A DNA stretch of 64,000 nt from Afipia sp. GAS231 (GCF_900103365.1 NZ_LT629703.1:2480001-2544000); one strand, 5' to 3'. Positions 26,860 to 35,474 are shown, counted from the first letter of the stretch. The notes: generated from the letters alone by a model not told the origin. Numbers and translations are program-made.

Positions 26860-29390
26860 GTGAACCCGTCGAGCCGCTGTCGCAGGGTACTCCGGCGCTG
26901 CGGTTGCACCGCGAACTCGCCGCGATCTGGGCCACCGGACCGGGGTTACAACGCCTCGCGGCGGTCAACCATTCCGTGATCGGGATGCGCATGATGATCA
27001 CGTCCTTCACGTTCTTCGCCATCGCCGGTGTGCTCGGCATGCTGACCCGCGTTCAGCTCGCGACGCCCAACGCCGCCTTCATGGATCCGGAGACCTACAA
27101 CCAGGTCTTCACCATGCACGGGTCGATGATGTTGTTCCTTTTCGCCATCCCGATGGTGGAAAGTTTTGCGGTCTATTTGACCCCGAAGATTCTCGGCACG
27201 CGCGATTTCGCCTTTCCCAGGCTCACCGCCTATGGCTACTGGTGCTATCTGTTCGGCGGCACGATCCTGACCGTGTCCTTGATCGCGGGGGTTGCGCCCA
27301 ATAGCGGATGGTTCATGTACACGCCGCTGAGCTCCAATGTGTATACCCCGGGTATTAACGCCGACGTCTGGCTTCTCGGCGTGACCTTCGTCGAGATATC
27401 GGCGCTGTCGCTGGCCATGGAGATCGTCGTCTCGATCCTGAAGGTACGTGCGCCCGGCATGTCGCTCGACCGGATGCCGATCTTCGGCTGGTACATCCTG
27501 GTCACCGCGCTGATGATGGTGGTGGCTTTTCCGCCGCTCATCCTCGGCTCAATCCTGCTTGAGATCGAGCGTGCTTTCGGCCTGCCGTTCTTCGACCCCA
27601 CCCGAGGCGGCGACCCTCTGCTCTGGCAGCACTTGTTCTGGCTGTTCGGTCATCCGGACGTTTACATCATCTTCCTGCCTATGGCCGGCGCTCTGTCGAC
27701 GATCATTCCGGTATTCGCCGGTCGTCCGCTTGTCGGCTACCGGGCGATCGTCGTCGCGATTGTGGCACTCGCATTCCTGAGTTTCGGCATTTGGGTGCAC
27801 CACATGTTTACCGTGGGTATCCCGCATCTTGCGCTCGCCTTCTTCTCCGCAGGCTCGGCGATCGTTGCCGTACCGACGGCAGTACAGATATTCGCCTGGC
27901 TTGCCACGCTGGCACACGGCAAGCCACGCTGGAGCGTGCCGATGCTTTACGTTTTCGGCTTCTTCTTCATCTTCGTGATGGGCGGACTGACTGGCGTCAT
28001 GCTCGCCATGGTGCCGTTCGATTGGCAGGCCCATGACACCTATTTTGTCGTTGCCCACATGCACTATGTGGTGGCTGGCGCCCTCGCTTTCCCTATGCTG
28101 GCGGCATTCTACTACTGGCTGCCATTGTTGACAGGGCGCACCGCCGTGCACCAGCTGTCGGTACCGGCCTTCTGGCTGGTCTTCGTCGGCTTTAACCTTA
28201 CTTTCTTCATGATGCACCTGACCGGTCTGCTCGGCATGCCCCGCCGTATCTATACCTATCAGGGCAATGAAGGCTGGAACTGGCTCAACCTGCTATCCTC
28301 GATTGGCGGTTTCGTCATGACGATTGGTTTCGCGCTGGTGGTGATCGACCTTTTCGTGCAACTCCGTTACGGGCGACGTGTCGGGCGCAATCCTTGGGGC
28401 GCGGCGACACTGGAATGGGCGATGTCGATCCCGCCTGCACCGTATGCCTTCGCCTCGATCACGCATCTAACACGGTCCGACGCGATCACTCCCGGCAATC
28501 TTGCACTGTCACTCGCGCGAGGCGAAGGCTATCTCGGCTTCACGCGTAACGGCTGGCAGGAGACGCTGGGCGTAAACATGACGACCGGCGAGCCCGAACA
28601 ACTGATCGTGCTGCCGCAACCGACGTACCTGCCGCTCATTACCGCGCTCGCGACCGCGGCGACGGTCCTGACGCTTTTGTTTAAATTCTACCTGCTGGCT
28701 CTTGTCGCGGCGCTAGTGACCGCCGCCATGTTCGTGTTCTCCGGGCACCGTGCCGGTCTCGCGCGCGACTTTGGTCCTATACCGGTCGGTCAAGGCGTCA
28801 ACTTGCCGCCTCATACCGAGGTTGCCGAAGCGCCGGCGTGGCTGGCTCTCATCTGCACGCTGGTCGCCGACGGCACTCTGTTCACGTCGTTGCTGTTCGG
28901 AGCCTTCTATCTTTGGATCGCAGCGCCGAATTGGCCCGCGGCGATCACACCCGAACCGAGCCGCATGCTCGCCCTTCTCGCCGTCGCGACTCTTGCCGTA
29001 GCTGCCGCGGCGGCACGCGGATCTCTGCGAGCGGTCACCACCGGTGGCAGGGCGCCTGGCTGGATTGGTCTCGCCGTGCTGGCGCTTCTTGCGGCCATCG
29101 CCGCCACCCTCGGGTTAATTGTCGATGTCGCGCCGCATCCGCGCGAGCATGCGCTCGGCGCGACCGCGGCGGCACTGCTCGGCTATGTGGCTCTCCACGC
29201 CGGTATCGGCCTCCTCTTTCTCCTGAGCAACTTCCTGCGCATCGGTACCGGCTTCATTGCGCCCCGGCGGGTACTGGATCTGCGCCTCACGCGATTATGG
29301 CTCGACTACACGCTGGTCACGGGAGTCATTGCAATGGGCCTTGTTCTGGCTCTGCCCGCGCTCGTGATGATGCTGGGGGCTCGGCCGTGA
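26856..29390 (+). CDS. ctaD: Haem-copper oxidase subunit I fused to subunit III
   Basis: An 844-residue fusion. Residues 40-560 are subunit I: low-spin haem His88 (MHGSMM) and His403, high-spin haem His401, CuB ligands His266 and His315/316 (WVHHMF) and cross-linked Tyr270. Residues from ~660 are a subunit III-like domain. The reaction is reduction of O2 to water with electrons from subunit II. Three proton-pathway positions deviate from the usual aa3 pattern: GHPEVY reads GHPDVY (Asp268), the K-channel lysine in PTGIK is Gln344 (PTAVQ), and the Asn pair after APDMAFPR is LTA; Asp117 is kept. The overlap with coxB indicates one operon. Confidence 0.9.
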   Translation: MSEPVEPLSQGTPALRLHRELAAIWATGPGLQRLAAVNHSVIGMRMMITSFTFFAIAGVLGMLTRVQLATPNAAFMDPETYNQVFTMHGSMMLFLFAIPMVESFAVYLTPKILGTRDFAFPRLTAYGYWCYLFGGTILTVSLIAGVAPNSGWFMYTPLSSNVYTPGINADVWLLGVTFVEISALSLAMEIVVSILKVRAPGMSLDRMPIFGWYILVTALMMVVAFPPLILGSILLEIERAFGLPFFDPTRGGDPLLWQHLFWLFGHPDVYIIFLPMAGALSTIIPVFAGRPLVGYRAIVVAIVALAFLSFGIWVHHMFTVGIPHLALAFFSAGSAIVAVPTAVQIFAWLATLAHGKPRWSVPMLYVFGFFFIFVMGGLTGVMLAMVPFDWQAHDTYFVVAHMHYVVAGALAFPMLAAFYYWLPLLTGRTAVHQLSVPAFWLVFVGFNLTFFMMHLTGLLGMPRRIYTYQGNEGWNWLNLLSSIGGFVMTIGFALVVIDLFVQLRYGRRVGRNPWGAATLEWAMSIPPAPYAFASITHLTRSDAITPGNLALSLARGEGYLGFTRNGWQETLGVNMTTGEPEQLIVLPQPTYLPLITALATAATVLTLLFKFYLLALVAALVTAAMFVFSGHRAGLARDFGPIPVGQGVNLPPHTEVAEAPAWLALICTLVADGTLFTSLLFGAFYLWIAAPNWPAAITPEPSRMLALLAVATLAVAAAAARGSLRAVTTGGRAPGWIGLAVLALLAAIAATLGLIVDVAPHPREHALGATAAALLGYVALHAGIGLLFLLSNFLRIGTGFIAPRRVLDLRLTRLWLDYTLVTGVIAMGLVLALPALVMMLGARP

Positions 29391-29725
29391 GTGAGCGTGC
29401 GATACCAGCAAGGCGGCTAGGGTGGCTCGCGGCGGGCTTCGCCGTCTGGTGCAGTGCGCTGGTCGCTCTCTACGCTCTCCACGCCATCGGCTGCGCTTTT
29501 GCCTGGTCGTCCGGCTCGCTGCGGTCGGGGCTCGCCATGGTACTCTTCGCCCATCTCATCGTGATCAGCTGGATGTGGCGCAACATCACTCGAGCTGGCT
29601 CTGACCGCAATTTCGGTCCAACTGGAACGTTTCTGCATTGGACCGTCAAATGGACCCTTATAACTGCTCTCGCCGCGACAGGCATTACCTTCGGTCCATC
29701 GCTGCTCCTCGCCACATGCATCTAG
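29387..29725 (+). CDS. Small membrane protein of the oxidase operon
   Basis: A 112-residue protein starting with GTG that overlaps the oxidase stop by four bases (GTGA). It has hydrophobic segments at about residues 12-40, 45-65 and 85-110 and a conserved-looking HLIVISWMWRNITRAGSDRNFGPTG loop. Position and coupling make it a likely subunit or assembly partner of the oxidase, comparable to subunit IV, but there is no clear similarity to that family. Confidence 0.65.
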   Translation: MSERAIPARRLGWLAAGFAVWCSALVALYALHAIGCAFAWSSGSLRSGLAMVLFAHLIVISWMWRNITRAGSDRNFGPTGTFLHWTVKWTLITALAATGITFGPSLLLATCI

Positions 29726-29987
29726 TTCGTCAGGATTAACCCTTAACGAGCCCGCTGATGCGCAGCTCGGACGTTTTCGCGTTGTTCGCCAAGGTACATA
29801 CTTTGAACGTTATCTGGGAGCCCTGCACGCCACCAGTGCCACTGCGTCAATTTTGGTGGATGGGCTTATTCGGCCATTGATCGGTTGAGACGCTGCGGGA
29901 CGAACGCTGAGCGGTTTAAACTAACGCTGGCGCGGCGCTGGACGATGAGGCGCTCCCTGCATCTTATTCAGGACGTTCGGCGTGCGG

Positions 29988-30221
29988 CTAAGGTGCTGAA
30001 CGATCCTTCGCCGCCTCGGCTACGGCCCGAGTTAACTGGGCTAAGAGATCGTCCGCGGCCGGGAGGCTCAGTTGCACGTAAATCTGCTCTAAGTCCGCAT
30101 GCCCCGGCAACGCCACGTACATTGTTAAATCTACGTTTTCACCGTGGGCTAGTGCTGAGATATGATCGACGTGCGGAAGCAAATATGGTGAAGCGCCTTC
30201 AATTTTAATTAAAGTCGGCAT
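29988..30221 (-). CDS. 77-residue hypothetical protein
   Basis: A soluble small protein, MPTLIKIEGASPYLLPHVDHIS, with an alternating strand pattern (VDLTMYVALPG, LEQIYVQLSLP) and a C-terminal helix (ADDLLAQLTRAVAEAAKD). Composition is protein-like, but the ribosome site is weak. Function unknown. Confidence 0.5.
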   Translation of the reverse strand: MPTLIKIEGASPYLLPHVDHISALAHGENVDLTMYVALPGHADLEQIYVQLSLPAADDLLAQLTRAVAEAAKDRSAP

Positions 30222-30666
30222 TTGCGCTCTCGCTACTCGTAGATGACTACTATGGCACCAAACGGGTTTCCATATCCACTGGCCGTCGAACGGTTACCCG
30301 CGCAGGCCAAGGGATTCAACCTAGGTCACCGCAATATGACTACGAAATGTTATGTGCTGACATCGCGCAGAAGCAGTTCATTCCGCTGCTGACTCGTCTG
30401 CGCGCGCACGACGTTACGGAATTCCCCGCATTGTTGTTGCATCAGGGCGAGGAGTGTCTGCCGGCGCGTACCAAAATGGTGACCACTCTGATCGCGCAGA
30501 TGTCCGATTTGCTCGCCCCAGTATCCAAATCTACGACGCGCACGTAGTCGACCTGTACCAATGGGTCGGTGCGCGGTATCTCGTTGGTGTGAAGGGTGCA
30601 GAAACAAAGGCAGGCAAAGCGCATTCAACGAACGCGGCTGATAGCTACCTAAGTGCCTGAGTTTGT
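30222..30666. other. Gap before tRNA-Glu with overlapping short frames
   Basis: About 445 bases next to the 3' end of the tRNA. Short frames such as 30347-30547 (+) look partly protein-like (AQKQFIPLLTRLRAHDVTEFPALLLHQGEE) but break into another frame after about 55 codons, as if decayed. I do not recognise a family; no integrase remnant is visible. Confidence 0.35.
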
Positions 30667-30741
30667 TGGCGCTCCCTAGGGGAATCGAACCCCTGTTTCA
30701 GCCTTGAGAGGGCCGCGTCCTAACCGCTAGACGAAGGGAGC
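30667..30741 (-). tRNA. tRNA-Glu (anticodon CTC), CCA encoded
   Basis: Read on the minus strand, the acceptor stem GCTCCC (30741 downward) pairs with GGGAGC. Then come the D arm TCGTCTAGCGGTTAGGA, an anticodon stem CGGCC/GGCTG with loop CTCTCAA (anticodon CTC), and a T arm with GGTTCGATTCC. A discriminator G and CCA end at 30667. The layout follows bacterial tRNA-Glu closely. The 3' end faces the accessory half of the window. Confidence 0.95.
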
Positions 30742-30792
30742 GTACGAGGGAGGGAATAGCCTCGAAATCGGCCTGCTGCAAGCCGCCCGCCC

Positions 30793-31134
30793 TCAGGGTT
30801 CGCTGACAAATTTCAGCTTTCCGGCCGGTTTCAGCGTTTTGGCATCAAACGTGCGGATTTCGGTCACGCCGGCTATATCCAGGGTCACCACCAACCGCTC
30901 GCCGGCCACCCCGGTCGAGACGATGCGGGCGCCCTTCGGCAGGGTCGCGGTGACGTCGGTGGTGGCTACCGTCGCGGAGCTTCCCTCGCCGCGATAAAGG
31001 CGGTAACCGACAGCGATCAGGACGATGCAGACGGCCAGCGCCGAGGTCAGGCCGGCAATCACCATCATCCGCCGCACGCGCGCAAACAGCGCGGCCTGCT
31101 CGGGGGTCGGTTCGGGCGCAACGGCGTCGGTCAT
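30793..31134 (-). CDS. Single-span membrane protein, DUF6476-like
   Basis: A 113-residue protein with a Pro/Glu-rich cytoplasmic start, one helix (MMVIAGLTSALAVCIVLIAVGYRLY, about residues 22-46) and a small periplasmic beta domain (LPKGARIVSTGVAGERLVVTLDIAG, then IRTFDAKTLKPAGKLKFV). The plan and the closing strands resemble the DUF6476-type proteins often encoded beside RluA genes in alphaproteobacteria. It is divergent from the pseudouridine synthase with 26 bases between start codons. Function unknown. Confidence 0.7.
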   Translation of the reverse strand: MTDAVAPEPTPEQAALFARVRRMMVIAGLTSALAVCIVLIAVGYRLYRGEGSSATVATTDVTATLPKGARIVSTGVAGERLVVTLDIAGVTEIRTFDAKTLKPAGKLKFVSEP

Positions 31135-31160
31135 ACGGGACTCTTCATAAGGACAAGGCT

Positions 31161-32189
31161 TTGGATCACGACACTTCAACGGGCGGACATTCAACGGGTG
31201 CACAGCGGCTGGAGGTCACCGTCGGCGGTGACGAGGGCTCGACCCGTCTCGACCGTGTGCTCGCGGTGCTCCGCCCGGAACTGTCGCGCTCGCGGCTGAA
31301 GGCGCTGATCCTGGCCGGTTCCGTCACCGCCAGGGGCACCCCCGTCCGCGACCCCGCTTATCATGTCACCACAGGCGATACGATCACAATCGACGTCCCG
31401 GAGGCGGTGGCGCCGGAGCCGAAGGGCGAGGATATCGCGCTCGATATCGTCTACGAGGACGACGACATCATCGTCATCGACAAGCCCAAGGGTCTGGTCG
31501 TGCACCCGGCCGCCGGCCATGAGAGCGGCACGCTGGTGAACGCGCTGATTGCCCATTGCGGCGCAAGCCTCTCGGGGATTGGCGGTGTCCGCCGCCCCGG
31601 CATCGTGCACCGGCTGGACAAGGACACCACCGGGCTGATGGTGGTCGCCAAGAACGACCACGCCCACCAATCGCTGACGGCGCAGTTCGCCGACCATGGC
31701 CGCACCGGGCCGATGCAGCGCGGCTACATGGCCTTCATCTGGGGCGCGCCCGGCCGCCCGCACGGCACGGTCAACGCGCCGATCGACCGCCACCCCTATG
31801 CCCGCGAAAAGATGGCGGTGCGCGAGGGTGGGCGCGAAGCGGTGACCCATTGGGAATTGCAGGCCAGTTATCATGGCCGCGACGGCAAACCGGTCGCCTC
31901 GCTGCTGGCCTGCCAGCTCGAAACCGGGCGGACCCACCAGATCCGGGTGCATCTGTCCCATATCGACCACCCCCTGATGGGCGATGCCGTCTACGGCTCC
32001 CACTTCAAGACCAAGGCCGGCCACCTCGGCCTCAAGGCCCAGGCCGCGCTCTCTGCCTTGGGCCGGCAGGCCCTGCACGCCTATCTGCTGGCTTTGGAGC
32101 ACCCCCGGACCGGGGAACTTTTGCACTGGGAAGCGGCTTTGCCGGAGGATTTGCTTCTCCTGAGGAGCGCTTTGGAAGCGGCGCTATGA
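31161..32189 (+). CDS. RluA-family pseudouridine synthase (RluD-like)
   Basis: A 342-residue enzyme that isomerises uridine to pseudouridine, most likely in 23S rRNA. An S4 RNA-binding domain (about residues 15-80, with SRSRLKALILAGSVTARG) precedes the catalytic domain. Its motif HRLDKDTTGL near residue 150 contains the nucleophilic Asp, and QLETGRTHQIRVHL follows later. The start is TTG with AAGGA nearby, since no ATG fits the S4 domain. A 34-residue region before the C-terminus (SHFKTKAGHLGLKAQAALSAL) is an alphaproteobacterial feature. RluD rather than RluC is suggested by length and neighbours, but is not proven. Confidence 0.87.
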   Translation: MDHDTSTGGHSTGAQRLEVTVGGDEGSTRLDRVLAVLRPELSRSRLKALILAGSVTARGTPVRDPAYHVTTGDTITIDVPEAVAPEPKGEDIALDIVYEDDDIIVIDKPKGLVVHPAAGHESGTLVNALIAHCGASLSGIGGVRRPGIVHRLDKDTTGLMVVAKNDHAHQSLTAQFADHGRTGPMQRGYMAFIWGAPGRPHGTVNAPIDRHPYAREKMAVREGGREAVTHWELQASYHGRDGKPVASLLACQLETGRTHQIRVHLSHIDHPLMGDAVYGSHFKTKAGHLGLKAQAALSALGRQALHAYLLALEHPRTGELLHWEAALPEDLLLLRSALEAAL

Positions 32190-32405
32190 CGCAGGCCTTT
32201 TGGAAAAGCGATGCTATGCCAACAGGTTATGGCTGCCACACGGGGACGTGACGTCAGCAATCCTTCCCTAAATGCCCCGATTTGGTGTATGTTGCACCTG
32301 CGCTGAATATCCAGCGCGGAACATCGCAGCCTGGCCGGCTTTGACAAAGCGGCCGTCTGCCGGGCCCGCCGCTATCGGGGGCCTGAACCACTGGAGGGCG
32401 CTACA

Positions 32406-33305
32406 ATGGCCCGTACAGCTACGTTACCGGTTCTCAATGGAGAACACGGTCTTTCCCGTTACCTCGCCGAGATCCGCAAGTTTCCGATGCTGGAACCCCA
32501 GCAGGAATACATGTTCGCCAAGCGTTGGCGCGAACACGACGATCGCGACGCGGCACATCACCTTGTTACCAGCCATCTCCGGCTCGTCGCCAAGATCGCC
32601 ATGGGCTATCGCGGCTACGGCTTGCCGATTTCCGAGGTCGTCTCGGAAGGCAACGTCGGCCTGATGCAGGCGGTCAAGCGGTTCGAACCCGAAAAGGGCT
32701 TCCGACTCGCTACCTACGCCATGTGGTGGATCAAGGCGTCGATACAAGAGTACATCCTGCGTTCCTGGTCGCTCGTGAAAATGGGCACCACCGCGAACCA
32801 GAAGAAGCTGTTCTTCAACCTGCGCAAGGCGAAGAGCAAGATCTCGGCTTTGGACGAAGGCGATCTCCGCCCCGACCAGGTCAAGATCATTGCCAAGCGC
32901 CTCGGCGTCACGGCCCAGGACGTGATCGACATGAACCGCCGCCTCGGTGGCGACGCGTCGCTCAACGCACCGATCCGCGACGACGGCGAGGCTGGCGAAT
33001 GGCAGGACTGGCTGGTCGATAACTCGCCCAACCAGGAAGCCGTGATGGCCGAGCACGAAGAGTTCGATCACCGCCGGCAGGCGCTGAACGGCGCCATCGG
33101 TGTCCTCAACCCGCGCGAACGCCGCATCTTCGAAGCGCGGCGTCTGGCGGAAGACCCGATGACGCTGGAAGATCTCGCCGCCGAATTCGGCGTCAGCCGC
33201 GAACGCGTGCGGCAGATCGAGGTGCGGGCTTTCGAGAAGGTGCAGTCGGCCGTCAAGGGCACGATCGCGAAGGCGGAAGCCGCCGTGCTGGAAGCCGCGC
33301 TCTAA
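32406..33305 (+). CDS. rpoH: RNA polymerase heat-shock sigma factor
   Basis: A 299-residue sigma-32 type factor that directs RNA polymerase to heat-shock promoters. Region 2 is visible (HHLVTSHLRLVAKIA, SEGNVGLMQAVKRFEPEKGFRLATYAMWWIKASIQEYI). The RpoH box QKKLFFNLR, which distinguishes RpoH from other sigmas, is near residue 135. Region 4 with the helix-turn-helix ends the protein (LAAEFGVSRERVRQIEVRAFEKVQ). GGAGG lies upstream of the ATG. It is followed by a strong terminator. Bradyrhizobium species carry several rpoH copies; which one this is cannot be told. Confidence 0.95.
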   Translation: MARTATLPVLNGEHGLSRYLAEIRKFPMLEPQQEYMFAKRWREHDDRDAAHHLVTSHLRLVAKIAMGYRGYGLPISEVVSEGNVGLMQAVKRFEPEKGFRLATYAMWWIKASIQEYILRSWSLVKMGTTANQKKLFFNLRKAKSKISALDEGDLRPDQVKIIAKRLGVTAQDVIDMNRRLGGDASLNAPIRDDGEAGEWQDWLVDNSPNQEAVMAEHEEFDHRRQALNGAIGVLNPRERRIFEARRLAEDPMTLEDLAAEFGVSRERVRQIEVRAFEKVQSAVKGTIAKAEAAVLEAAL

Positions 33306-33353
33306 CCGCGCGGTCGCCGCGCAACGGCGCGGCTGAGGTAACGAATGACGAAA

Positions 33354-33380
33354 GCCGGCGGCAACGCCGGCTTTTTGTTT
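33354..33380 (+). terminator. Rho-independent terminator of rpoH
   Basis: Stem GCCGGCG (33354-33360) with CGCCGGC (33365-33371), a four-base loop and a T tract (TTTTTGTTTTT). It lies 49 bases after the rpoH stop codon. Confidence 0.85.
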
Positions 33381-33523
33381 TTGGGGGGGCCGGCTTTTTG
33401 TTTGGAGGCACCTCGCCTCAACAACCACCGCTGTCGTCCTCCGCGAAAGCGGGGAACCCAGTATTCCAGAGGCGTCTGGTGATTGAATCGATAAGCCGCG
33501 GCGTACTGGGTCGCCCGGTCAAG

Positions 33524-34788
33524 TGTATGGACCGGGGACATAGGTAACGGGTGTTCGGGGACATAGGTAACGGTTTCATTGAACACCAAATCGCATATTG
33601 ATGCATGCGATTTGGTGGGCTCCGAAGAAGACGCCGAACTCTCCATCCTTGTTGAGCGATCTGATGGCCAGTAGTTCGCCGCGGAATGCGTCGGGCATGT
33701 GCCAACGCCTGTTACCAAAACTGATGTTGGCCTTGACTGAGCCGGCTCTGCGCAGGATCGCTCCTTCTTCGTATTCCGGCTCGCGCAGCTTGCTCGGCAG
33801 TGAGCGAGGGCTCGGCCGGTAGCGACTTGCTGGCACTTCCTGGCCGAGGGAATGGTGCGGTCGTTGGTTGTTATAGACGTGGCGCCAATGGTCGAAGGCC
33901 TTCTGCAGCTCTCTCGATGTTCTAAAGGTTCGCATCGATAGGACTTCGGCCTTCAGCGTGCGATGGAACCGCTCGTTCTTGCCTTTTGTCTGTGGGTGAT
34001 GGGGACGTGCATAGATGACGTTGACGCCGAGCTTGAGCAACCAGACGCGAAGTCTGGTCCACCGGACTTCGGAACAGGTACCCCACGGAACGCCGTTATC
34101 TACCAAAAAAGCGCTTGGAAGTCCGTAGCGGCGGAAGGTGCGTTCGAGGTGCTGCTGGACCGTCTCCGCCTGTTCGTTGGTGCAAGCCTGCAGGCACAGA
34201 GCATAGCGCGAATGGTCGTCGATCATAGTGAGCGGATGACACATCTGCCTATCGCCGAGTGGGAAGCGTCCTTTGAAGTCCATCTGCCAGACGTCGTTCG
34301 GCGCGGGATGCTCGAAGCGATTGTATTGGGGCGGCTGCGCAGGCGAAGGGACGCGGCCGTGCCGTGCCAGGATTGCGTGAACCGTCGAAGCTGCGGGGAC
34401 ATTCTTGTGCTGGTCTTCCAGACAACGCCGGATCTTGCGAGCACCCCAGACCGGGTGGGCTTCGCGTATCTCCAAGACTGCCGTCTCGATCTTGGCCGTA
34501 CTTCGACGAGGCGATATCCGAGGCCGCCGGGATCGGTCTTGCGCCCAATCCTTGTTCTCAACCCCGGCCCGCGCCAGCCATTTATAGGCCGTCTTCGGGC
34601 TGATACCGAACCGTCGGCAAAGCTCCCTCCGGTTCACATCCGGCTGCTGAAACAACCCGACGAACTCCTGTCTCTGATCCATGAACGACACCTCGCGCCA
34701 CGGCATGCTGGCCTCCTAAGCCCTGTCCATGCCGTCGATGTGTTACCCATGTCTCCGAACGATGTTACCCATGTCTCCGGGCCGTATA
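33524..34788 (-). mobile_element. IS481-family insertion sequence, 1265 bp, complete
   Basis: The element carries one transposase gene and is bounded by a 5-bp direct repeat TCAAG (33519-33523 and 34789-34793). Its ends are inverted: TGTATGGACCGGGGACAT on the left matches TATACGGCCCGGAGACAT on the right, read inward. Each end contains two tandem copies of a GG-GACAT-GGTAAC unit about 20 bases apart, probably transposase binding sites. Both ends and the reading frame are intact, so it may be active or recent. Confidence 0.85.
33576..34706 (-). CDS. IS481-family transposase
   Basis: A 376-residue DDE transposase. The N-terminal helix-turn-helix is visible (ELCRRFGISPKTAYKWLARAG), then the DDE core: first Asp in VWQMDFKGRF, second Asp in FLVDNGVPW, and Glu in KGKNERFHRTLKAE. 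The C-terminal segment has SLGQEVPASRY and the family-type beta-rich end. The likely start is the ATG of MPWREV, though MDQRQEF is possible. It fills the IS element with short flanks. No frameshift or internal stop is seen. Confidence 0.92.
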   Translation of the reverse strand: MPWREVSFMDQRQEFVGLFQQPDVNRRELCRRFGISPKTAYKWLARAGVENKDWAQDRSRRPRISPRRSTAKIETAVLEIREAHPVWGARKIRRCLEDQHKNVPAASTVHAILARHGRVPSPAQPPQYNRFEHPAPNDVWQMDFKGRFPLGDRQMCHPLTMIDDHSRYALCLQACTNEQAETVQQHLERTFRRYGLPSAFLVDNGVPWGTCSEVRWTRLRVWLLKLGVNVIYARPHHPQTKGKNERFHRTLKAEVLSMRTFRTSRELQKAFDHWRHVYNNQRPHHSLGQEVPASRYRPSPRSLPSKLREPEYEEGAILRRAGSVKANISFGNRRWHMPDAFRGELLAIRSLNKDGEFGVFFGAHQIACINMRFGVQ

Positions 34789-34823
34789 TCAAGCCGGGCG
34801 ATGACAGCCGCGCTAACTCACGC

Positions 34824-35312
34824 TCAATAATACGTCTGCAAATAATCCGCGATGCTGGTGGGCTGGTTGAGCGAGGTCCAGTCGTAGGGATCGCCGTACA
34901 GCAGCGCGCTGGCCTGGGTCTGGTAGTCCGGCGCGACGTTGTCGGGTTGATCGACCGGTTTGGCGAGGATGTCGCGATAATTCTCGTAGGCCGCCTGGGT
35001 ACCGATGAAGATACAAACGCAATGCAGCGGCTCGGCATAGAGATAACGCACGTCGTTGCCGGTGCGGTGAACGACGAAGCGATGCGGTGGCAACGCGTGC
35101 AGCGCCTGCCTGCCCACGGCATCGTTGGCGACCTGCACCTTGAAGCCGGACGACGACAGATAGAAACTGTTCTTGTCGAGGAACGGCTTGCTCGGTGCTT
35201 CCAGTGCGGCCAGCAACGTGGCGCCAAGCAACAGCGCGATAACAGGCACCAGGCCGAGCCACGGTTTCTTCGCCCACGCGCGAGACGGCGGGATCGCTGC
35301 CATCGATGTCAT
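34824..35312 (-). CDS. Membrane-anchored hypothetical protein
   Basis: A 162-residue protein with a short cytoplasmic start, one N-terminal helix (LGLVPVIALLLGATLLAAL) and a periplasmic domain. That domain contains FYLSSSGFKVQVANDAVGRQALHALPPHRFVVH and YLYAEPLHCVCIFIGTQAAYENYRDIL. AAGGAA stands 7 bases before the ATG. I do not recognise a family. Its 3' end lies just beyond the interrupted palindromic repeat. Confidence 0.7.
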   Translation of the reverse strand: MTSMAAIPPSRAWAKKPWLGLVPVIALLLGATLLAALEAPSKPFLDKNSFYLSSSGFKVQVANDAVGRQALHALPPHRFVVHRTGNDVRYLYAEPLHCVCIFIGTQAAYENYRDILAKPVDQPDNVAPDYQTQASALLYGDPYDWTSLNQPTSIADYLQTYY

Positions 35313-35474
35313 CGTTGAATTCCTTTCAGCCCACTGCCAGAGCCTTTTCGGTTCTGATTGAATCAGAACCGGGCTCTACTCTTTTGACGCGTTTTCTTTA
35401 CGCGAACCGGCGTCCACTTCGCTCGAAAACGCTATGGACAAGATTGCCGAAGCCGCGGGGACGGTCAACCGACC

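Larger units (their letters stand above)
33430..34808. repeat. Palindromic extragenic repeat split by an IS element
   Basis: Left part 33430-33523 (from GCTGTCGTCCTCCGCG to CGCCCGGTCAAG) and right part 34789-34808 (TCAAGCCGGGCGATGACAGC) join, when the insertion and one TCAAG are removed, into an element ending GCCCGGTCAAGCCGGGC. The outer ends GCTGTCGTCC and CGATGACAGC are imperfect inverted repeats. Confidence 0.7.

Noticed and set aside
30241..30660. Overlapping plus-strand frames before tRNA-Glu
   Set aside because: They switch frame and have no recognised family; could be decayed coding sequence but cannot be supported as genes.
31191..32126. 311-residue minus-strand frame
   Set aside because: Antisense to the RluA-family gene with its HRLDKDTTGL motif; no family features in this frame.
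32340..32370. TTGACA-like -35 before rpoH
   Set aside because: No -10 at a suitable distance; the apparent CTATC is about 25 bases away. Not called.
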